Below are positions 1-5,293 of a stretch of 8,977 nucleotides of DNA, piece after piece (positions within the stretch are counted from its first letter, which is position 1; the number at the start of each line of letters is the position of its first letter). The notes under the pieces were generated by a model, which had not been told where the DNA came from, searched no databases, and saw only the letters and a list, made by a program, of their open reading frames with translations. A program made the translations under genes and the position numbers. The stretch is taken from NCBI GenBank assembly GCA_039934475.1, contig JBDTMC010000325.1, positions 1 through 8,977 on the forward strand. Reading direction: 5' to 3'. Origin of the DNA: JBDTMC01 sp039934475. Lineage in GTDB: Bacteria; Acidobacteriota; Terriglobia; Bryobacterales; Bryobacteraceae.

Positions 1-261
1 CACCGTGGCGATCACTTGCAAACCCAAACACACCCCGAGCACGGGGATCTCCCTTCCGAATTCACCCACCACGGCGGCGCAGATTCCCGTACGATCCGGT
101 CCGTAGGGACCGGGCGAAAGGACGATGCGCGCCGGCGCGAGTGCCCGGATTTCGTCGACTGAGATCGTATCGGAACGTCGCACTTCGCAGCGCGCTCCTT
201 CGGCCTCCAACGCCTGCACGAGGTTCCATGTGAATGAGTCGTAGTTGTCCAGCACCAGCAC
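1..261 (-). CDS. Glutamine amidotransferase, anthranilate / aminodeoxychorismate synthase component II (partial, C-terminus beyond left edge)
   Basis: The gene encodes the N-terminal 87 residues of a class I glutamine amidotransferase of the PabA/TrpG type. Such proteins release ammonia from glutamine for a partner synthase that aminates chorismate, in folate or tryptophan synthesis, in the cytoplasm. The start reads VLVLDNYDSFTWNLVQ, the family hallmark. An LSPGPYGP oxyanion-region motif follows at about residues 54-61, and GVCLGLQ with the nucleophilic cysteine near residue 77. The usual forms are LSPGPGTP and GVCLGHQ, so both motifs are variant. The His and Glu of the triad lie outside the window. 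A GTG start at 261 is chosen because it puts VLVLDNYD exactly at the family's N-terminus. GGAG lies about 10 bases upstream, inside the end of the preceding oxidoreductase gene, whose stop is only 5 bases away, so the two are probably cotranscribed. No partner synthase is visible, so pabA cannot be told from trpG. Confidence 0.9.
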   Translation of the reverse strand, partial: MLVLDNYDSFTWNLVQALEAEGARCEVRRSDTISVDEIRALAPARIVLSPGPYGPDRTGICAAVVGEFGREIPVLGVCLGLQVIATV

Positions 262-266
262 CGGCG

Positions 267-1454
267 TTACATCTCCACGCGCTTCGTCTGCGCGTTCCAG
301 CGAATCCTCTTGCCATGCGTCAGCGAAAGGTTCGCCATCTGCACCACCAGGGCCGCCTGGAAGCCAAGCCACATCGGCGCTGTCGGAGTTTTGCGCGTCC
401 GGGTGCACTCTAAGAAGTTTCGCACGTGGAGATCTGTGGCGTAGCCGAAGCCGCGCTCCGACTTCTGTGTTATGGCTGGCTCTTCTTCAGCGCCCTGACG
501 GTAGACCTTGCAGTCTTCGCGGCCAATATCCATGCGTGCTTTGTCGCCATCCAACTGGTTTAACTGATCGTTGCGGTTCTTGTAGCGCATGGCGGCGTAG
601 TTGATGGAGAAGACACCGATGAAGTCTTCCGGATACTCGGCGGCGGCCACCACGGTTTCGGGCAACGGGAATTTGTGGGTCTTATTCGCAGAAGCATTCA
701 CCGCCAGAGGATAGCCGGCGTTCATCAGCAGGTGGATGCCATCGAAGACGTGAGCCCCCTGATCCGCTACCAGGCCGCCGGCGTATTCCGGGAACATGCG
801 CCAGTTGCGGAAGCGCCTCGGGTCCACGGGAAGACGCGATTTCACGGGGCCTTGCCATTGCTCCCAGTCGAGGGCGCCTTCGAGTTTGGCAGACTCGCCG
901 TCGCCGATGTAGTTGTTCAACCACCAGGACCGTACCATGCGCACGGTGCCGAGTTCACCGGCAGCGATCAGTTGGCGGGCATTCAGGTAGAGGTCGTAAC
1001 TGCGCCGCTGCATACCCACCTGGACGATGCTCTTCGACTTCTTCTCCGCGTCCACTAACTGCGCTCCTTCTTCGGGCGTCCGGCAGAGCGGTTTCTCGAC
1101 GTAGACGTCTTTGCCGGCGGCTAGAGCGTCGAGGACCATGCGATGGTGCCAGTGTTCGGGCGTGGCGATGAGGACGGCGTCGATGTTCTTGTCGTCCAAC
1201 AGACGGCGGTAGTCGCGGTAGGCAGTGGGCGCCACGCCGCCTTGGGCTTTGGCCGCTGCGGAGAGGGCGCGCTCCAGATTCGGTTCATAGACGTCGCAAA
1301 TGGCGGCCACGTGCAGCGATGGATCTTTCTGGAACACACCCATGACGAAGGTGCCGCGGCCTCCGCTGCCGATGACTCCGAGAGCGATACGATCATTGGC
1401 CGCGCTGAGCACGGCGCTGGCGGCGGTGGCAGTAAGAAATCCTCGTCGGTTCAT
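267..1454 (-). CDS. Gfo/Idh/MocA family oxidoreductase with twin-arginine signal (EKP type)
   Basis: This is a 395-residue NAD(P)-dependent oxidoreductase of the Gfo/Idh/MocA family, probably exported and acting on a sugar, sugar alcohol or glycoside. The N-terminus MNRRGFLTATAASAVLSA is a short twin-arginine-type signal, which suggests export folded with its cofactor. The Rossmann fingerprint GVIGSGGRG is at residues 26-34, an acidic residue ends strand 2 (ICDVYEP, about 52-58), TPEHWHH is at 98-104, the catalytic-lysine motif EKP is at 120-122, and a GGLVADQGAHVFD segment at 226-238 carries the usual Asp/His of the substrate site. The ATG at 1454 is preferred over an upstream in-frame one at 1580 because the longer form adds 42 unrelated residues before the signal and overlaps the upstream channel gene. 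No strong Shine-Dalgarno is seen. The gene lies 26 bases after the TMEM175-type gene and 5 bases before the amidotransferase. The substrate cannot be read from sequence. Confidence 0.92.
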   Translation of the reverse strand: MNRRGFLTATAASAVLSAANDRIALGVIGSGGRGTFVMGVFQKDPSLHVAAICDVYEPNLERALSAAAKAQGGVAPTAYRDYRRLLDDKNIDAVLIATPEHWHHRMVLDALAAGKDVYVEKPLCRTPEEGAQLVDAEKKSKSIVQVGMQRRSYDLYLNARQLIAAGELGTVRMVRSWWLNNYIGDGESAKLEGALDWEQWQGPVKSRLPVDPRRFRNWRMFPEYAGGLVADQGAHVFDGIHLLMNAGYPLAVNASANKTHKFPLPETVVAAAEYPEDFIGVFSINYAAMRYKNRNDQLNQLDGDKARMDIGREDCKVYRQGAEEEPAITQKSERGFGYATDLHVRNFLECTRTRKTPTAPMWLGFQAALVVQMANLSLTHGKRIRWNAQTKRVEM

Positions 1455-1480
1455 CGACGCTATTTTACGCGAAGGCCTTC

Positions 1481-2125
1481 CTACGGCGGCGTGGGTTGCG
1501 ACTGATCGCGATAACTCAGTGCGATCCACAGGATCCACAGCGAGGAGTAGAGAATCAAGCCCGCGGGTGCGTACCACCATGAGACAGCCGTTGCCAAAAC
1601 GTAAACCAGGAAGCCCATGCGGTAGGCGGTGCCGATCTTCTCCAGAAGCTCGTCACTGACGTTGTGGTGCACCAATCGCCGGTTACTTGCCACTGAGGCG
1701 AACAGCACGTTATAGGCGGCGCCGATCAGTACGAACGTGCCGCAGTAAAACGCAGCGGCCGCGTTGGCGGCGGGCGTACTCAGATACTGCGCCAGCACCG
1801 CGGTAGGGAAGGGAACTACGGTCACCATCAGCAACAGCACCCCGTTGGCAATCAGGAACCTGTTATCCACGCGCCGCACCAGGCGCATCAACTCATGGTG
1901 GCTGATCCACATGATGAGGATCACGAAGAAGCTGAGGACAAGGGCGACGGCTGAGGGCCACAGCTTCAGCAGAGCCGCCAGCAGGGCGGCGGGAGTGATG
2001 ACGGCGGGAAACGGTGGGACGTGCAGCTCCAGTATGAGCAGTGTAATGGCGATGGCGAAGACGCCGTCACTGAACGCTTCCACGCGCCCTGTCTCTTTTT
2101 CCGCCGATTCTTTGGGGCCTGGCAT
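1481..2125 (-). CDS. TMEM175-family (DUF1211) potassium channel protein
   Basis: This 214-residue integral membrane protein belongs to the bacterial TMEM175 family, whose members form tetrameric potassium-permeable channels without the TVGYG filter. The signature is in the first helix, R-V-E-A-FSDGVFAIAITLLILE, residues 14-33. The FSDG turn is followed by isoleucine and leucine residues that form the hydrophobic pore constriction in characterised members. A second hallmark is the W-x-x-HH segment (MWISHHELMR, about 72-81). About six hydrophobic segments are visible, near 17-36, 53-75, 92-110, 122-145, 167-185 and 187-205, the size expected for single-repeat bacterial homologues. The ATG at 2125 gives the usual short charged N-terminus; an in-frame ATG at 2206 would extend into the divergent esterase gene and is not favoured. 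It heads a minus-strand run with the oxidoreductase and amidotransferase, with no obvious functional link to either. Confidence 0.9.
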   Translation of the reverse strand: MPGPKESAEKETGRVEAFSDGVFAIAITLLILELHVPPFPAVITPAALLAALLKLWPSAVALVLSFFVILIMWISHHELMRLVRRVDNRFLIANGVLLLMVTVVPFPTAVLAQYLSTPAANAAAAFYCGTFVLIGAAYNVLFASVASNRRLVHHNVSDELLEKIGTAYRMGFLVYVLATAVSWWYAPAGLILYSSLWILWIALSYRDQSQPTPP

Positions 2126-2155
2126 GTAGACTGTATTGGAAAGGATACCCGAATC

Positions 2156-3040
2156 GTGACTCGTCTGGCTTTCATTTGTCTCCTTGTGAGCGCGACGGCA
2201 GCGCACGCGGCCGAAGTCCCAGCGCAGATTCCGCTATGGCCCAATGGAGCCCCTGGCGTTACCAACCGCGACGCCAAGGAAATCGTTTTGCCGCTCTCAG
2301 GTCCGAATGATGTACCACGCATTCGCGGCATCCACAATCCGTCCATCACACCATTCCTGCCGCCGGCGGACAAGGCTACCGGCGCGGCCATGGTGATTGC
2401 CCCGGGAGGCGGCCACACGATTCTGGCCATTGAGCATGAAGGCTATGAAGTGGCGCGCTATCTGAACAGCGTTGGTGTGGCGGCGTTTGTTTTGAAATAC
2501 CGGCTGGCGCGTGAGCCCGATTCCCACTACAAGGTGGACGTGGACGCGCTGGCCGATGCGCAGCGCTCCATCCGTCTCATTCGCAGCCGTGCCGCGGAGT
2601 GGCGCGTGAATCCGAAACGGGTGGGCATCATGGGATTCTCGGCGGGCGGGGAACTGGCGTTTCTGGCATCCACGCAGTTCGATCGCGATAACTCGCGGGC
2701 CGCCGATCCGATTGACCGGTTGAGTTCCCGTCCAGACTTCCAGGCGTTGATCTATCCGGGTGGTCCACTGCGTTTTCAGAAGGTTCTCAACGACACGCCG
2801 CCGGCGTTCTTGTTATGCGCCGATAATGACCAGGGCCCGGCATTGAATGTCTCCGGAATCTACAGCGCGTTGAAAGCCGCAGGAGTCCCTGCGGAAGTCC
2901 ATATCTTTGCCAGCGGTGGGCATGGATTCGGCATCAAAGAGAAGCCCGGTCCCAACGTGATTCACACCACTTGGTACGTGCGGCTACGGGACTGGATGGC
3001 CGATCGCGGTCTGCTTACGCCTGGTTCCAACGGCGAATGA
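2156..3040 (+). CDS. Secreted alpha/beta-hydrolase esterase (acetyl/feruloyl esterase-like)
   Basis: This is a 294-residue alpha/beta-hydrolase resembling the BD-FAE / acetyl xylan esterase-like group, which removes acyl groups from plant polysaccharides. The N-terminus VTRLAFICLLVSATAAHAA is a signal peptide with an AHA-A cleavage site near residue 18, so the mature protein is periplasmic or secreted. It then shows IPLWPNGAPG (25-34), common in this group, an oxyanion-type PGGGH (83-87), the nucleophile elbow GFSAGG with Ser162, an acidic ADND segment (222-225) holding the likely catalytic Asp, and GGHGFG with His256. The GTG at 2156 is chosen because it begins the signal peptide and follows GGAAAGGA at 2138-2145. 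An ATG at 2021 in the same frame would add 45 residues antisense to the channel gene. The 3' end overlaps the convergent phosphatase gene by 26 bases. The exact ester substrate is inferred only from family resemblance. Confidence 0.9.
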   Translation: MTRLAFICLLVSATAAHAAEVPAQIPLWPNGAPGVTNRDAKEIVLPLSGPNDVPRIRGIHNPSITPFLPPADKATGAAMVIAPGGGHTILAIEHEGYEVARYLNSVGVAAFVLKYRLAREPDSHYKVDVDALADAQRSIRLIRSRAAEWRVNPKRVGIMGFSAGGELAFLASTQFDRDNSRAADPIDRLSSRPDFQALIYPGGPLRFQKVLNDTPPAFLLCADNDQGPALNVSGIYSALKAAGVPAEVHIFASGGHGFGIKEKPGPNVIHTTWYVRLRDWMADRGLLTPGSNGE

Positions 3041-3584
3041 CGCGCTGGCTGCCCTCGTAGCCGAGCACGCTGACCGTAGTGGTGTCCAGCGCGAAGAGGC
3101 GCCCTGCATCGGGCGGCAGACCGAGCCACGTAGAGGTGAGGATGCGCAGCAGGTGGCCATGGGAGAAGATCAGGACGTTGCCGCCGAGCGCTGAGGCTGT
3201 TTCAATAGCGTGTCGTGCCCGCGCGGCCACTTCATCGATACTTTCGCCGCCCGCAACGGTAGCCGTCCAGATCGACCAGTCTGGCTCCGTTTGGCGGATG
3301 TCGGCCGACGTGCGGCCTTCATACACGCCGTAATCCCATTCCAGCAGGTCGGGGTTCACGATGGCGGAGGGGAAGCCCGCCAGTGTGGCTGTTTCGCGAG
3401 CGCGCTGCAGGCCACTCGTCCACACAGCTTCAAAGGAGTGTCCGGCGAGTTGTCGCACCAGTGTGCCGGCGGCCGCGCGGCCGCGATCGGTGAGGGGAAT
3501 ATCCGTGCGCCCTGTGTGTTGGCCGGAGAGGCTCCATTCGGTTTCTCCGTGCCGGGCTAGCCATAGCTCTGGTCGCGCGTTCAT
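3015..3584 (-). CDS. Histidine phosphatase family protein (phosphoglycerate-mutase-like fold)
   Basis: This 189-residue cytoplasmic enzyme belongs to the histidine phosphatase superfamily and removes phosphate from small molecules through a phosphohistidine intermediate. The nucleophile motif RHGET is at residues 11-15 with His12. SGQHTGRTDIPLT (20-32), SGLQRARET with the phosphate-binding Arg61 or Arg63, LLEWDYGVYEG (80-90) with Glu82 as the likely general acid, a GGES motif (112-115), and FSHGHLLR with the second catalytic His142 follow. The WDYG-YEG and EPDW segments resemble the acid phosphatase / sedoheptulose-bisphosphatase-like subgroup (Rv3214 and yeast Shb17 relatives) more than glycolytic mutases. 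That placement is from memory of the family. The ATG at 3584 places the RHG motif at the standard distance. It is the last gene of a run after the permease and ATP10-like genes, 5 bases from the latter, and its stop lies inside the convergent esterase gene. Confidence 0.92.
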   Translation of the reverse strand: MNARPELWLARHGETEWSLSGQHTGRTDIPLTDRGRAAAGTLVRQLAGHSFEAVWTSGLQRARETATLAGFPSAIVNPDLLEWDYGVYEGRTSADIRQTEPDWSIWTATVAGGESIDEVAARARHAIETASALGGNVLIFSHGHLLRILTSTWLGLPPDAGRLFALDTTTVSVLGYEGSQRVIRRWNQA

Positions 3585-3589
3585 GCGTG

Positions 3590-4099
3590 TTATTTTCCTG
3601 ACAGGAACTGTTCGAGTGACTTGCCGTAATCTTCGGTGTAGTCGCCAGTGGCGCGCCACACCACCAGGCCCGCGCGGTCCAGCAGCAGCGCGTGGATAGT
3701 GTCCTCAGAGGGCAGCTTCAGACCCGATTTGAAGGGCTTCTTGTCGATGTAGAGCGTAATTGTGCGGGCGCGTTGCGCCTTGTCGGGAATGCCGCTACGC
3801 ATGCCATTGTTGATGAACCAGCGCGTGACCGGGTTCAGCTTGTCGATGGTGGGCAGTTCGTAGTAGCGGAGACTCTTGTGGGTTTCCGCGATCTTCGTCA
3901 TTGGCTTCAACCAGGTGTCCACATTTGCCTGTTGTTTGCGCTTGAACGCGATGACCACAAGGTTGTAGTCGCCTTCGAACTCCGCTGGTATCGCCATGTC
4001 CTTGCCGTTCAGATTCGCGGCCTTCAGAGGAGGGAAGACTTCCTGGGCCGGCAGTAAGGCCATAGAGAGGATGATACCCGACAAGATTTTCGTCACCAT
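3590..4099 (-). CDS. Secreted small protein resembling the ATP10 family (thioredoxin-like fold without CXXC)
   Basis: This protein has 169 residues. Residues 1-18 (MVTKILSGIILSMALLPA) form a signal peptide, so it is probably periplasmic or membrane-anchored. The rest resembles the ATP10 family, known from mitochondrial F1Fo-ATPase assembly. Points of similarity are AANLNGKDMAIP (28-38), LVVIAFKRKQQANVDTW (47-63), a YYELP segment (79-83), FINNGMRSGIP (95-105), TLYIDKKPF (115-123), and the closing block LLLDRAGLVVWRATG (138-152). The order and spacing match the family pattern and suggest a thioredoxin-like or peroxiredoxin-like fold. There is no cysteine at all, so redox catalysis is excluded. 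It lies 19 bases after the TauE gene and 5 bases before the phosphatase. No clear Shine-Dalgarno precedes the ATG. The gene is certain; the family assignment is pattern recognition without an alignment, and the role in bacteria is unknown. Confidence 0.88.
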   Translation of the reverse strand: MVTKILSGIILSMALLPAQEVFPPLKAANLNGKDMAIPAEFEGDYNLVVIAFKRKQQANVDTWLKPMTKIAETHKSLRYYELPTIDKLNPVTRWFINNGMRSGIPDKAQRARTITLYIDKKPFKSGLKLPSEDTIHALLLDRAGLVVWRATGDYTEDYGKSLEQFLSGK

Positions 4100-4118
4100 A
4101 CCAGGTTGGATGCGGCAG

Positions 4119-4889
4119 CTACGAGATTAGTTTATATCCAGTGAAGAACAAGAGGATGGAGAGGCCGACGCGCAGAACCCGATCCGGTACGCGCGGCGTG
4201 AGGTAGCTACCGAGTATCACGCCAGGGATGGAGCCGCAAAGGAGGGTGGGGACCAGTGACCAATCGACGTTGCCGGCTTGCTGATGGACGAGCGCCGTTG
4301 CTGTCACCAGCAGCGCCGCGTGAAAGACATCCGTGCCCACGACGCGCGAGGAAGCTCCGGGCATGATCAGGAGCAGAAACGGCGCGATAAGAGAGCCGCT
4401 TCCCACTGATGTCAAGCCGACAAGAAAACCGATGACGAACCCCCAGATAGGCGTCAAAGTTCGTGCGTTATTGGTAATCCAACTTGTCCGGCGGTCAGAC
4501 ACGTGCAAACCCGCGACGCGCATGACGATCAGCGCGGCCACAGTAATCAAGGCAACACCGAGGGCTTTTTTAACTTCGCCATCGATATTCGCTCCCCGCT
4601 TGTGCAACTCCGTAATAACCAGTACGCCCAGAATTCCGCCCGGGACGCTGCCGATGGCGAGCCGCCACACCACCTTCATGTCCACGGAACCCTGACGCCA
4701 GTGCATCCACGCTCCCACTACTTTGGTGAGCGATCCATAAACGAGGTCGGTACCGACAGCGAGGATGGGGCGGACACCGAGGATCAGGATGAGGAACGGC
4801 GTCATCAGTGCTGCGCCGCCCATGCTGGTGAGACCCACCAGCATACCTACTCCGAAGCTCATCAACAAGATTCCCCAGTTTATGTCCAC
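4119..4889 (-). CDS. TauE/SafE (sulfite exporter) family permease
   Basis: This 256-residue polytopic inner-membrane protein belongs to the TauE/SafE family, whose members move sulfite, sulfoacetate or related organosulfur anions. The family's internal duplication is plain. GLTSMGGAALMTPFLIL (19-35) recurs as GLTSVGSGSLIAPFLLL (158-174). AVGTDL (44-49) recurs as VVGTDV (183-188). A block with Q-x-G-S/N-V-D followed by GSVPGGILG (80-88) recurs as GSIPGVILG (219-227). The two halves are joined by a charged loop near residues 94-109 and 130-145. A GTG start at 4889 is supported by GAGG about 6 bases upstream and leaves the first helix intact. It is the first gene of a three-gene minus-strand run and is preceded by the 404-base gene-free region. 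The transported substrate is not evident, and no sulfur-metabolism gene is adjacent. Confidence 0.92.
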   Translation of the reverse strand: MDINWGILLMSFGVGMLVGLTSMGGAALMTPFLILILGVRPILAVGTDLVYGSLTKVVGAWMHWRQGSVDMKVVWRLAIGSVPGGILGVLVITELHKRGANIDGEVKKALGVALITVAALIVMRVAGLHVSDRRTSWITNNARTLTPIWGFVIGFLVGLTSVGSGSLIAPFLLLIMPGASSRVVGTDVFHAALLVTATALVHQQAGNVDWSLVPTLLCGSIPGVILGSYLTPRVPDRVLRVGLSILLFFTGYKLIS

Positions 4890-4922
4890 GTAATCCTCGA
4901 CAAAAATTCACAAGTATGGCCC

Positions 4923-4937
4923 CGCGCCAGCGGCGCG
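4923..4937. repeat. GC-rich inverted repeat upstream of the TauE gene
   Basis: Perfect arms CGCGCC and GGCGCG flank the three bases AGC. On the minus strand this sits about 34 bases before the GTG start of the permease gene, where it would form a hairpin in the mRNA leader if transcription starts further upstream. A T-run (ATTTTTG) follows some 15 bases later, too far for a standard terminator. A role as leader hairpin or protein site is only possible. Confidence 0.35.
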
Positions 4938-4985
4938 CACTTAGCCTTCAAAGGCCTCTCCATCAAGCAGAGATGAAGAACAAAT

Positions 4986-4997
4986 CGTTTCGAAACG
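4986..4997. promoter_or_regulatory. Perfect 12-base palindrome CGTTTCGAAACG (operator candidate)
   Basis: The twelve bases are exactly self-complementary. Ten of them (TTTCGAAACG) recur at 5127-5136, 139 bases to the right, in the same gene-free region. Paired symmetrical sites of this kind often bind a dimeric transcription factor. No regulator gene is in the window to assign. Confidence 0.4.
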
Positions 4998-5126
4998 CAG
5001 CAGGCTCCAGCGGTCAGATCGGACAGAGACGCCGATTCCGATGGCGATGGGCGGACATCAATGCCGCTGTCTGGAGGTGCCAAACGTGCCCGCCTTCGCA
5101 GTATAGACGATTGCCCAATGTCATGT

Positions 5127-5136
5127 TTTCGAAACG
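5127..5136. promoter_or_regulatory. Second copy of TTTCGAAACG
   Basis: This ten-base direct copy repeats the right part of the palindrome at 4986-4997. Its centre TTTCGAAA is itself symmetrical, but the left flank (GT before it) breaks the longer palindrome. It lies about 95 bases before the -35 candidate of the downstream oxidoreductase gene, so it could be an upstream operator site. Confidence 0.35.
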
Positions 5137-5226
5137 GCGTTGAGGCAGACTTCAAGTACTGAATATCCTCAGCGACTAGTCATCAATTCCTATTGAACTT
5201 CTAGACTATAAGCGCCTGAACCCGAC

Positions 5227-5255
5227 TTGTCAACCCGTCATTAGTACCATGTACT
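5227..5255 (+). promoter_or_regulatory. Sigma-70-type promoter candidate with overlapping inverted repeat
   Basis: TTGTCA at 5227-5232 matches the -35 consensus at five of six bases. After a 17-base spacer, TGTACT at 5250-5255 matches the -10 consensus at four of six. The inverted repeat AGTAC-CAT-GTACT (5243-5255) covers the -10 element, the usual place for a repressor site. Transcription would begin near 5262, about 30 bases before the ATG of the oxidoreductase gene. That short leader has no clear Shine-Dalgarno. Confidence 0.4.
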
Positions 5256-5293
5256 GCCTGTGCGATAGCATAGGGGACTGAGAAAACCTAACA

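Larger units (their letters stand above)
4890..5293. other. 404-base gene-free divergent regulatory region
   Basis: This region lies between the divergent starts of the TauE gene (minus) and the second oxidoreductase (plus). I see no convincing gene: the open frames here (about 75-91 residues) are arginine/serine-rich with no motif. It does hold several short symmetrical elements: a perfect 6-base-arm GC hairpin (4923-4937), GCCTT-CA-AAGGC (4944-4955), a perfect 12-base palindrome (4986-4997) whose half is repeated at 5127-5136, TCAAT-TCCT-ATTGA (5183-5196), and AGTAC-CAT-GTACT (5243-5255) over a promoter candidate. The right-hand 150 bases are more AT-rich than the genes around them, as expected of a promoter region. 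No tRNA or recognisable riboswitch was found. Confidence 0.7.

Noticed and set aside
1455..1580. N-terminal extension of the first oxidoreductase to an ATG at 1580
   Set aside because: The extra 42 residues lie over the channel gene and precede a complete twin-arginine signal, so the ATG at 1454 is the likely start.
2021..2155. N-terminal extension of the esterase to an ATG at 2021
   Set aside because: The 45 added residues are antisense to the channel gene and come before a clear signal peptide starting at the GTG at 2156.
4880..5155. Open frames of 75-91 codons on both strands in the gene-free region
   Set aside because: They have no motif, no good ribosome site and arginine/serine-rich composition typical of chance frames in GC-rich DNA. 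The minus-strand one also overlaps the start of the TauE gene.
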